64,000 bases of DNA, taken from assembly GCF_000764645.1 (NCBI RefSeq), contig NZ_JRGK01000052.1, forward strand, positions 1 to 64,000, written 5' to 3'. The notes below the pieces were generated by a model. The model had not been told where the DNA came from, ran no database searches, and saw only the letters and a program-made list of their open reading frames with translations. The position numbers and the translations under genes are program-made. Of the stretch, positions 17,720 to 25,900 are shown piece after piece (within the stretch, counting starts at the first letter, position 1; each line of letters starts with the position of its first letter). This DNA comes from Aeromonas finlandensis (lineage in GTDB: Bacteria > Pseudomonadota > Gammaproteobacteria > Enterobacterales > Aeromonadaceae).

Positions 17720-18994
17720 ATGACCCTTGAGCACCTGATCCTGTGGCGCCGCGACCTGCACCGCCTGCCGGAAGCCGCCTGGAAAGAGTTTCGCACCACC
17801 AGCCTGATTGCCCACCACCTGAGCGAGCTCGGTTATCGCATCGTGCTCGGCGACAAGCTGCTGGCCAGCAACCTGATGATGGGGCGCGATGTGGATGTGG
17901 CGGCCGAGAAGGCTCGCGCCCGCCGTCAGGGAGCCCATCCCGACTGGCTGGAGCGCATTGGCGATGTCACCGGGCTGATGGGAGAGCTGGATACCGGCCG
18001 TCCCGGCCCGACCCTGGCCTTTCGCTTCGATATCGACGCGGTGGAGGTGGAAGAGTCCGACGCCGAACAGCACCAGCCGCAGCAAGAGGGCTTTGCCTCC
18101 CACAACAAGGGGTGGATGCACGCCTGCGCCCACGATGGCCACACCGCCATCGGCATGGGGCTGGCCAGCCAGTTGATGGCGATGAAAGAGCAGCTGTGCG
18201 GTCGCATCAAGCTCTTCTTCCAACCCGCCGAAGAGGGGTGTCGCGGTGGCAAGGCGCTGGCCGCCGGGGGGGCACTCGATGACGTGAATGCCCTGCTCTC
18301 GCTCCATATCGGCATTCACGCTGGCAGCGGCGAGCTGGTGATCAACCCCACCGAGTTCCTCTGCTCCACCAAGTTCGACGTCCACTTTATGGGCACCGCC
18401 GCCCACGCAGGGCTCGAACCCAACGCTGGCAGCAATGCGCTGGCAGCCGCCTGCATGGCCACCACCGCCATGCTCGGCATTCCCCGCCACCGCGACGGCA
18501 TGACCCGTATCAACGTCGGCCAGCTCCACGCTGGCAGCGGCCGCAACGTCATCCCCGATCATGCCGAGCTGCACGGTGAAACCCGTGGCGCCGACAGCAA
18601 TCTCAACGACTACATGTTCAGTCAGGTGCAGCGCATCGTCGAAGGTACCGCCCTCGCCCACGGCGTCACCTACCGCATCATCAAACAGGGTGAGGCCATC
18701 GCCCTCGACAACAGCCCGGCGCTGCAGGCCGAACTGGCGGCACTGGCCCGCAAGCAGGGGCTCGCCACCATCCAGACTCGCCGCTTTGGCGCCAGCGAAG
18801 ATGCCGGTTTTCTGATGGAGCGGGTACAAAAGCAGGGGGGCGAAGCGGCTTACCTCATTCTGGGCGCCGATCTGGCGGCGCCGCACCACCACAACGAATT
18901 CGATTTCGATGAGCGGGTGATGCAAAGCGGCGTCGAGCTGCTGGCCGCCTGGGCGCGCGCCCGACTGGGCGTGACAGAAGCAGCCCTCTCTTGA
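17720..18994 (+). CDS. M20 family amidohydrolase (AbgA-like)
   Basis: 424 residues. Metal-dependent amidohydrolase of the M20D group; alignment by eye to AbgA, the catalytic subunit of p-aminobenzoyl-glutamate hydrolase, is good throughout (LSHWRRD-type opening, TGRPGPTLAFRFDIDAVEV, MHACAHDGHTAIGMG, FFQPAEEGCRGGKAL, TAAHAGLEPNAGSNALAAA, HHHNEFDFDE). The metal ligands of the HACAHDGH and PAEEG motifs are present. No abgB or abgT partner is adjacent, so it may be a single-chain aminoacyl-amide or peptide hydrolase; substrate uncertain. GGAAG lies before the ATG and a terminator follows. Confidence 0.85.
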   Translation: MTLEHLILWRRDLHRLPEAAWKEFRTTSLIAHHLSELGYRIVLGDKLLASNLMMGRDVDVAAEKARARRQGAHPDWLERIGDVTGLMGELDTGRPGPTLAFRFDIDAVEVEESDAEQHQPQQEGFASHNKGWMHACAHDGHTAIGMGLASQLMAMKEQLCGRIKLFFQPAEEGCRGGKALAAGGALDDVNALLSLHIGIHAGSGELVINPTEFLCSTKFDVHFMGTAAHAGLEPNAGSNALAAACMATTAMLGIPRHRDGMTRINVGQLHAGSGRNVIPDHAELHGETRGADSNLNDYMFSQVQRIVEGTALAHGVTYRIIKQGEAIALDNSPALQAELAALARKQGLATIQTRRFGASEDAGFLMERVQKQGGEAAYLILGADLAAPHHHNEFDFDERVMQSGVELLAAWARARLGVTEAALS

Positions 18995-19028
18995 TATCCC
19001 CTCGGCCAACGCACCGGCTAACGGGATC

Positions 19029-19055
19029 AAAAAAGGCGCCTCGGCGCCTTTTTTC
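19029..19055. terminator. Bidirectional terminator between the amidohydrolase and rnfH
   Basis: AAAAAAGGCGCC, TC, GGCGCCTTTTTT: A and T tracts flank the stem, so it can serve both convergent transcripts. Confidence 0.9.
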
Positions 19056-19073
19056 TGCAAGAAAACCTGAGCG

Positions 19074-19421
19074 CTACTCGCTGCGCTTGCGATGCACATC
19101 GGGTCGGCCACCGGTCACGCTATCGGCTCGCCCCTCCTCTTTGGCCTTCTCGGCGCGCTTTTTACGCATCTCGCGGGGATCGGCGATAAGCGGGCGGTAG
19201 ATCTCGATGCGATCGCCGTCGTGCAGCGGCTCACTCCCTTTCACCGGGCGGCTGTAAATGCCGAACTTGTTGACCGACAAGTCGATCTCGGGATGCTTTT
19301 GCACGATGCCGGACTGCTCGATGGCGGCCTGTACGCAGGTCTCGGGCGCCACCCGCAGCGCAATCACGGTCTGCTGCTGCGGCAAGGCATAGACAACCTC
19401 GATATTGAGTTGATCAGGCAC
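19074..19421 (-). CDS. rnfH: RnfH family protein
   Basis: 115-residue ubiquitin-like (beta-grasp) protein of the RnfH/YfjF family. The core LNIEVVYALPQQQTVIALRV, NKFGIYSRPVK and DGDRIEIYRPLIADPREMRKKRAEKA closely follow E. coli RnfH (96 residues); the additional about 20 C-terminal residues are charged and unconserved. It overlaps the preceding ratA by 8 bases, the same pair as in E. coli. Biochemical role unknown. Confidence 0.93.
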   Translation of the reverse strand: MPDQLNIEVVYALPQQQTVIALRVAPETCVQAAIEQSGIVQKHPEIDLSVNKFGIYSRPVKGSEPLHDGDRIEIYRPLIADPREMRKKRAEKAKEEGRADSVTGGRPDVHRKRSE

Positions 19422-19848
19422 CGTACACCACCTTGGCCCGGTTGGAGAAGGCGGAGACCATGGAGCTCACCAGATCGCGGAACACCTGACCAAAGGCCAC
19501 CTCGATCAGCTTGGAGGTAAACTCGAAATCGAGATCAAACTCCACCTTGCAGGCGTCCACATCAAGCGGGGTAAAGGTCCACCAGCCCGCCAGCTTGCGG
19601 AACGGGCCATCCACCAGCTCCATCCTGATCTGACGGTTCACATCCAGCTGATTGCGGGTAGTAAAGGTCTTGGCGATACCCGCCTTGGCCACATCGACCG
19701 ACGCCATCATGTAGTCATCGCCAGCCTCGTGGACACGGCTGCCGACACAGCCGGGCAAAAACTGCGGATAGGCATCCACATCGTTAACCAACTTGAACAT
19801 CTGTTCTGCACTGAACATCACCAGGGCACTGCGCGTAATTCGGGGCAT
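19414..19848 (-). CDS. ratA: RatA, START-domain (Coq10-like) protein
   Basis: 144 residues of the polyketide-cyclase/START family. MPRITRSALVMFSAEQMFKLVNDVDAYPQFLPGC-type N-terminus and AGIAKTFTTRNQL, VDGPFRKLAGWWTF, DFEFTSKLIEVAFG match E. coli RatA (YfjG), reported to interfere with 70S ribosome assembly, while homologues in mitochondria bind coenzyme Q. Which role applies here is open. Divergent from smpB, as in E. coli. Confidence 0.94.
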   Translation of the reverse strand: MPRITRSALVMFSAEQMFKLVNDVDAYPQFLPGCVGSRVHEAGDDYMMASVDVAKAGIAKTFTTRNQLDVNRQIRMELVDGPFRKLAGWWTFTPLDVDACKVEFDLDFEFTSKLIEVAFGQVFRDLVSSMVSAFSNRAKVVYGA

Positions 19849-19953
19849 GGCTTTTCCTCATCCAATCGGCGCGATTTTATCACCATGTTTCGGGTTGTGG
19901 AGGTAAAACCTCAGCCAAACCGCTCAGAAAGCCACCACTTGACCTGTTGCGCG

Positions 19954-19982
19954 TTTTACAGCCGCCCCTGCCTACGTATAAT
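19954..19982 (+). promoter_or_regulatory. smpB promoter
   Basis: TTTTAC (19954-19959), 17-base spacer, TATAAT (19977-19982), 35 bases before the smpB ATG. A good sigma-70 match by inspection. Confidence 0.65.
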
Positions 19983-20017
19983 ACGAGCCTCCTAGTCATT
20001 GCCGGAAATCGCCCGTC

Positions 20018-20509
20018 ATGAGCAAAAAAAACAGTAAAAACAAAGCCGGGTCCAGCACCATTGCACTCAACAGAACCGCGCGCCACGAATACTTCATCGA
20101 AGAGAAGATCGAAGCGGGTCTGTCCCTGCAAGGGTGGGAAGTCAAATCCCTGCGGGCGGGCAAGGCCAACATCAGCGAAGCCTATGTCATCTTCCGCGAT
20201 GGCGAGGCCTACCTGTTCGGCTCCAGCTTCCTGCCACTGCAAGCGGCCTCCAGCCACGTGGTATGTGACCCGACCCGCACCCGCAAACTGCTGCTGAGCC
20301 GTCGTGAACTCGACAAGCTCGAGAGCCTGATCGCCCGCCAGGGCTACACCGTCGTTCCCCTCGCCCTCTACTGGAAACAGTGCTGGGTCAAGGTCGAGAT
20401 CGGTCTGGTGAAGGGCAAGAAAGAGCACGACAAGCGCGAAGATACCAAGGCCCGCGAATGGGATCGGGAAAAAGCCCGCATCATGAAGAACAAATCCCGC
20501 GGTGGATGA
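20018..20509 (+). CDS. smpB: SmpB, tmRNA-binding protein
   Basis: 163-residue essential partner of tmRNA in trans-translation; binds the tRNA-like domain and occupies the decoding site of stalled ribosomes. Motifs [55 protein letters not shown] and the basic C-terminal tail ending KNKSRGG are intact. The gene lies 120 bases before ssrA, the usual smpB-ssrA pairing. Confidence 0.98.
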   Translation: MSKKNSKNKAGSSTIALNRTARHEYFIEEKIEAGLSLQGWEVKSLRAGKANISEAYVIFRDGEAYLFGSSFLPLQAASSHVVCDPTRTRKLLLSRRELDKLESLIARQGYTVVPLALYWKQCWVKVEIGLVKGKKEHDKREDTKAREWDREKARIMKNKSRGG

Positions 20510-20545
20510 TGCGACGCCCCGGCCTGTCAGCCGACCAATAAACCA

Positions 20546-20575
20546 GCAATCAACCGGCCGAGGCCGGTTGATTGC
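20546..20575. repeat. Perfect hairpin after smpB
   Basis: Fourteen-bp perfect inverted repeat, GCAATCAACCGGCC and its complement, with only two bases between arms. No T tract follows. It sits 36 bases after smpB and just before the ssrA promoter; a terminator of the weak type or an RNA-processing hairpin are possible. Confidence 0.6.
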
Positions 20576-20585
20576 TATCAACGCC

Positions 20586-20613
20586 TTGCTATGACAGCAT
20601 TTTTGCGTACAAT
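20586..20613 (+). promoter_or_regulatory. ssrA promoter
   Basis: TTGCTA (20586-20591), 16-base spacer, TACAAT (20608-20613). This places initiation about 8 bases before the mature tmRNA 5' end, consistent with 5' processing. Confidence 0.55.
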
Positions 20614-20628
20614 CGCAATTAACAACTT

Positions 20629-20988
20629 GGGGCTGATTCTGGATTCGACAAGATTCACGAAACCCAAGGTGCATGCCGAGGTGCGGTAGGCCTCGTTAAT
20701 AAACCGCAAAAAAATAGTCGCAAACGACGAAAACTACGCACTAGCAGCTTAATAACCTGCATAGAGCCCTTCTACCCTAGCTTGCCTGTGTCCTAGGGAA
20801 TCGGAAGGTCATCCTTCACAGGATCGTGTGGAAGTCCTGCTCGGGGCGGAAGCATTAAAACCAATCGAGCTAGTCAATTCGTGGCGTGTCTCTCCGCAGC
20901 GGGTTGGCGAATGTAAAGAGTGACTAAGCATGTAGTGCCAAGGATGTAGTAATTTTGGACGGGGGTTCAAATCCCCCCAGCTCCACCA
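20629..20988 (+). ncRNA. ssrA: tmRNA (ssrA)
   Basis: 360-nucleotide tmRNA. The 5' end GGGGCTGATTCTGG and 3' end CCCCAGCTCCACCA form the alanine-type acceptor stem, and GGTTCAAATCC is the T arm. The tag frame resumes at GCA 20720 and encodes ANDENYALAA before tandem stops TAA TAA at 20750-20755, the same tag as E. coli. The CCA end is encoded. Trans-translation of stalled ribosomes together with SmpB. The 3' end of ssrA is a classic integration hotspot, and an accessory-looking gene set follows. Confidence 0.98.
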
Positions 20989-21000
20989 AACGTTTGGAAA

Positions 21001-21030
21001 GGGCCACCTCGCAAGAGGTGGCCCTTTTTT
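21001..21030 (+). terminator. ssrA terminator
   Basis: GGGCCACCTC, loop GCAA, GAGGTGGCCC then TTTTTT, 12 bases after the tmRNA CCA. The HNH gene of the following module ends just beyond it on the other strand. Confidence 0.95.
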
Positions 21031-21053
21031 ATCGAGTTTAAAGCCTCAACGTC

Positions 21054-22115
21054 TCATAAAAAGCGCAGGGGAATATTCACACTGGGGGCTGTCACGCCCA
21101 CAAACTGGTCAATACCACGCCACAACCGGGCATGCTCACGCACAGCTTGCTGATAGGCCCAAGTGGCGATGGCGGTAGAACGCTCGGCATCGACGCTCAC
21201 CAAGGGGGCCAGCTCGTCAGTGAGGTACGCCCCGTGAGTCAGGATATTCTGCTCGTACCAGGCATCCCTGTGTTCGGGAGCGGCGAGAAAATCCCGTTTG
21301 CTCCGGTTACAGTTGGCGTGTGCCAGTACGAAGTTGTGGCCCAAATCGATTGGATAACGACGCCAGGGGATGAAATGGTCTACCTCACCACTCCCGTGTA
21401 TCGCCTTGTTACAGTAAAAACAGGTTCCCCCCTGCAAATCCCTCAATACCTCTCCTACTCGCCCCAGCGCCTGACGGCTTGAACCAAAGAGAAAATGCTC
21501 CAGCCCCACACTTGGGCCAATCAGTGGCTGATTCCCCTTGATGTCGCAGATCAGCTGCAGCCAATGCTGTCGGGAGAGGGAGACCACCAGATCGTAAAAG
21601 CGGTGAAGACAGTAGAGAATGCCGGGGTTCAGGCAGATATGATCCGCGCCCCTTTGGTGCGGATAGAGGTGGCACTCCTCTCGCCCACCCAGGATCTGCA
21701 GACGCCACAAGGGCCCCTCAACAAGGATGCGCCGAACTCGGGCAAGAAGAGGCAGCCAGGCGTCGTGACGACGCAGTGCAGTTACCGAGCGGACACCCTC
21801 TTCACGCAGCCGTGACAACTCCGTCAGCATAATGGCCTGACGACCGCAGCTCTGTTTGAGCAAGCTAGCCGTTTCTCCCGTCGCCGAGTAGGGCAAACTG
21901 TGCTGCCAATAGAGCTCCACAAACTTGGTGGCCAGTTCGTCCAGCGTAATGGTGCGCGCCGCAGTCAGATCATGGGTCTCGCTGCTGCGCTCAATCGCGA
22001 TATCTGCAATCCCGTGGAGCAAGGCGCACTTGTAAGTGGCAACAAAATCGCCCTCGGTAAAGATGCGTTGCAGATAGGCAATAAAGGCGAGTTGCTGCTC
22101 AGGGGAGGCGTGCAT
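21054..22115 (-). CDS. HNH endonuclease domain protein
   Basis: 353 residues. A C-terminal HNH domain has paired cysteines Cys232 and Cys235 (TCFYCNKAI), the first His in EVDHFIPWRRYP (His247), Asn261 and His266 in GHNFVLAHANCN, and Cys269 with a following lysine, a complete HNH/zinc nuclease signature. The N-terminal 230 residues are alpha-helical in composition and resemble no domain I can name. Its start overlaps the methyltransferase stop by 17 bases, so the two are co-translated. Predicted DNA or RNA cleaving effector; target unknown. Not obviously a homing endonuclease, since it is not inside an intron or intein. Confidence 0.87.
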   Translation of the reverse strand: MHASPEQQLAFIAYLQRIFTEGDFVATYKCALLHGIADIAIERSSETHDLTAARTITLDELATKFVELYWQHSLPYSATGETASLLKQSCGRQAIMLTELSRLREEGVRSVTALRRHDAWLPLLARVRRILVEGPLWRLQILGGREECHLYPHQRGADHICLNPGILYCLHRFYDLVVSLSRQHWLQLICDIKGNQPLIGPSVGLEHFLFGSSRQALGRVGEVLRDLQGGTCFYCNKAIHGSGEVDHFIPWRRYPIDLGHNFVLAHANCNRSKRDFLAAPEHRDAWYEQNILTHGAYLTDELAPLVSVDAERSTAIATWAYQQAVREHARLWRGIDQFVGVTAPSVNIPLRFL

Positions 22116-22725
22116 GTTCGCCCCCGATGATCAGACTCTGCCAACTCAAGCCGGTACGCGCCAAAGCATCTTCCTGTGGTTCCGACACATGGAGAAGTGT
22201 CATCCCCTCCCCCAATGCAAGCCGCTCCACTTCATCGGCAGCCACCGGGTACATGGCTCGCTCCCGTATCTCCTGCTCCGAGATAACCAGCCGCAGACTC
22301 AGTACCAGATAGCCATCTGGTGAGAGCAGCTCATGAAGACGTGCCAGAGCCAAGGGGCGGGATTCCGGGGGTAGATGCATCCAGACAGCACTGAGCAAAA
22401 TCAGATCAAAAGCGCCTGTCACACGAGAGAGAACAGGCATAGCGTCACTGACCCACGCCACCGCAACATCCCGGGTATGGCATTGTCCCAGCGCTGCGAG
22501 TGCCGGACAGGGCTCGACAGCGACCACTCGGTGGTCCTGATGGAGCCCGGCTAAAAACGCGGCATCCCGACCACTGCCAGCCCCCACATCGAGCAACCGG
22601 CGCGGCGCCGCCAGGAGCCAAGGCTCCAGCAGAGTGAGCCAGTCGCAATGAATAGCGCGAGCAGATACCTGCTGGTAACGGGTCGCCAATTCGGTGGCGT
22701 GGCGCTGGTAGTAGTCGAGGGACAC
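22099..22725 (-). CDS. Class I SAM-dependent methyltransferase
   Basis: 208 residues from a GTG start giving MSLDYYQRHATELATRYQQ, with GGAAC a few bases upstream; an ATG 84 bases further upstream exists but adds an unconserved leader and lacks a ribosome-binding site. The Rossmann SAM-binding motif is LLDVGAGSGRDAAFLAG, with an acidic strand-2 end (VAVEPCPAL) and the motif FDLILLSAVWMHLPPESRP. There is no DNA-methylase NPPY/DPPY motif, so it resembles small-molecule, tRNA or protein methyltransferases more than a restriction-modification enzyme. First gene of a two-gene operon with the HNH nuclease; divergent from the helicase. Confidence 0.86.
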   Translation of the reverse strand: MSLDYYQRHATELATRYQQVSARAIHCDWLTLLEPWLLAAPRRLLDVGAGSGRDAAFLAGLHQDHRVVAVEPCPALAALGQCHTRDVAVAWVSDAMPVLSRVTGAFDLILLSAVWMHLPPESRPLALARLHELLSPDGYLVLSLRLVISEQEIRERAMYPVAADEVERLALGEGMTLLHVSEPQEDALARTGLSWQSLIIGGEHARLP

Positions 22726-22986
22726 AATGCGTTCCGATCGGAGAAGGAATGGAAATAGTCTCACAAGATCAGTGGGTTGGCCATGACAAGGAGGACACTT
22801 TCCAAACATGAACCATTAAGGATGCAGAAACATTTACCAAAACGGGATGCCAGCCAAAAGAACTGCGACCAGAGGGCTCTGAATGATGCCACCCTTCAAT
22901 ATTTCGGGTAATATTTGGCCAACTCACTGATCTTTTGGCACTTATTATCGCCATGAGAGGTCAACGCCAGATGGAGATGGCTATTG
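22726..22986. promoter_or_regulatory. Divergent promoter region of the nuclease/methyltransferase/helicase module
   Basis: 261 bases between the two divergent transcription units. AT-rich, with two AATATT elements separated by six bases near 22892-22910. No recognised regulator site and no gene seen. Confidence 0.4.
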
Positions 22987-25900
22987 ATGAACTCGACTGA
23001 TGTCGTGGCCCTGTTTGGGGAAGACAAGATTCTTGCCTTTGACCTTGAGCTGAGCCGGGATGAAAAACTGCGTCATCTGGGCGCCCTCCTGGCTGATCGT
23101 GAGCTCAATCTCAAGGGCCCGCAGGATCTCTCCCTCAAGGAGTTAAATGCGCTGGCACAAGGGGCGGATGTGGTCCTTGGCCACAATATTCTCGATTTTG
23201 ATCTCCCCTGGTTGGCCAAACAGGCTGTACGTCCCCAGTTGCTTCTCGAAAAACCGGTTATAGATACCCTCTATCTCTCTCCCATTGCCTTTCCCAAAAA
23301 CCCCTATCACCGCTTGGTCAAGGATTACAAACTGGTCCGGGACACCCTCAATGATCCGGTCGCGGATGCAAGGCTCGCCTTGCAGATCTTCTCGGAACAG
23401 TTGATGGCTCTGCAAGCCTTACCCCTGCCCCAGTTGCAGCTTTATCAATACCTGTTCAGCCAGGGCGTCACGGCACAATTCAAGACTCAGGGCCTGTCAC
23501 TGGTGTTTGCCAGACTTACAGGCCGCCCGCCAGTGCGGGTCTCAGAGCTACCCACCCTTATCAAGAGCATTGCCCATGAGAAGGCATGCCCCAATCAGCT
23601 CAACCGGGTGATTGGCGATGCCCTGCGTCAACCTATGTTGCTGTTACCGTTGGCTTATGCCTGCGCCTGGTTGCCCGTGTCCGGCGGCAACTCCGTGTTG
23701 CCGCCCTGGATTTGGCGCCGCTTCCCCCAGACCGCAGAGATCATTCACACAGTTCGTGAACGTCACTGCGGTCATGCTGACTGCAGCTATTGTCAGGAGA
23801 ACCACGACGCACGCCGCCATCTGCAGCGAATCTTCGAGCTCGACAACTTCCGCAACCTGCCTGATGGGACGCCATTGCAGAAGACCTTGATCGAGGAGGC
23901 CATGGCTGGCGTCGCACTGCTCGGCATACTCCCTACCAGCGGCGGCAAGTCGCTCTGTTACCAGCTCCCGGCACTGGTGCGCAACCAGCGCAGTGGTGCG
24001 CTCACTGTGGTGATCTCCCCTCTGCAGGCACTGATGAAGGATCAGGTGGACAACCTTAAACACAAGGCTGGTATTGAAGGGGTTGCCGCCATCTCGGGGC
24101 TGCTGACGCTACCAGAGCGAGGCGCGATTCTTGAGCAGATCCGCATGGGGGATATCGCCCTGCTCTATATCTCCCCCGAGCAGCTGCGCAACCGCACAGT
24201 CAAACAGGCAATACGGCAACGTCAGATCGGTGGCTGGGTATTTGACGAAGCGCACTGCCTGTCGAAATGGGGACATGATTTTCGCCCTGACTATCTCTAC
24301 TGCGCCAAGGCCATCGCCGCCATTGCCAGCGAGCAGCAGGTCCCCATGCCTCCTGTCTTCTGCTATACCGCGACCGCCAAGCCGGATGTGATTGAGGATA
24401 TTTGCGCCCAGTTTCTCGACAAGCAGCCCCGACCGCTTCTCAGACTGGAAGGAGGGGTTGAACGTACCAACCTCGAATATGCCGTCGTTGAGTGCCCCGG
24501 TCTCAATAAACAGGGCCATATCCTTAACCTGCTCGAGCAGTTCTTTGGTGGGGAGAAGCCCGGCTCCTGCGTTATCTACTGCGCAACCAAGCGCAGCGTG
24601 GACGAGTTGGCGGATTTCCTCGGCCAGCAACAATCCCTCCCCGTCTCGCGCTTTTACGCCCGAATGGACAGTGCCCAGAAGAAAGCAACCCTCGAACAAT
24701 TTATCAGTGGCGAGATCCGGGTCATCTGCGCGACCAATGCCTTTGGGATGGGGATCGACAAGGATGATGTGCGTCTGGTCATCCATGCCGATATCCCCGG
24801 CTCGCTCGAGAACTATTTGCAGGAGGCAGGGCGAGCGGGCCGCGATACAGAACAAGCCCACTGCGTACTGCTGTTTGATGAACAGGATATCGAGAAACAG
24901 TTTCAGCTCGAGGCCATGAGCGAAGTCAGCCTGCGCGATATCAAACAGATCCTGCGGGGAATAAGACTCAGGGCCAGCAAAGGAGGCAAGCAGGAGAACA
25001 ACCCGCCACTGGTCGCAACCAGTGCAGAGCTCATCAACCAGCCAGAGGTGGAAACCAGCTTCGCTGCCGATGACACCAATGCGGATACCAAGGTCAAGAC
25101 AGCGATCGCCTGGCTCGAGCGCGCTGGCTATCTGGAGCGCAGCGACAACATCACGCAGGTATTTCAGGGGCGCCCTCTGTTTGCCTCCACCGAGGAGGCG
25201 ATGAAAAGGGTCGACAGTCTGAAACTGGCTCCCAAGGCCAAAGCCATCTGGCAAGCGGTTATCCAGGCGCTGATGAGTGCTGCCGATGATGATGGTCTCA
25301 GTGCCGACACCATTGCCGAAGAGGCAGGCCAATACATGGCGGATCACGGCAGTGGTGTTCAGGCCAGCGAAGTGATGCGGGTGCTCACCCAGATGGCGGA
25401 TGTAGGACTTCTCTCTCAGGGGATGTTACTGACAACCTGGCTTCGACCCAAAGGAAGAGACAACGCCCGGGTGCTCTGTGGGCAAGTACACAGTATTGAA
25501 AAGGCGATGCTGGACACCTTGCGTGAACAAGAGCCCGAACCTGATACAGGGCAAGGGCTGATCTTTAACATTCGACTGGTCAATCAGGCCATCAAAGATC
25601 TGGGACATGAACGGAGTAACCCTGGCTTGCTGCGCAATTTGTTGACCAGCTGGTCCCAGGATGGTCGATCGGGAGGCGAGAAAGGCGCCATTGATGTCAA
25701 ATATCTCTCTCGGGAGCTCTACCAGCTCACCTTCAACCGTAACTGGTCCCAGATTGAGCAGACGATTGATCAACGCCATCGCGTCACAGGCGCCACCCTC
25801 GATTTTCTCTACACCCTGTTGGCAAACAGCGAAGAGAGTGTCCAGCGCCAGGTAATGCTGTCGTTTGCCCTGGAACAACTGGTCAAATACCTGCGAGAAG

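Noticed and set aside
22726-22809. Longer N-terminus for the methyltransferase from the ATG at 22809
   Set aside because: The extra 28 residues are unlike the family and the ATG has no ribosome-binding site, whereas the GTG at 22725 has GGAAC upstream and starts the conserved DYYQRHA segment.
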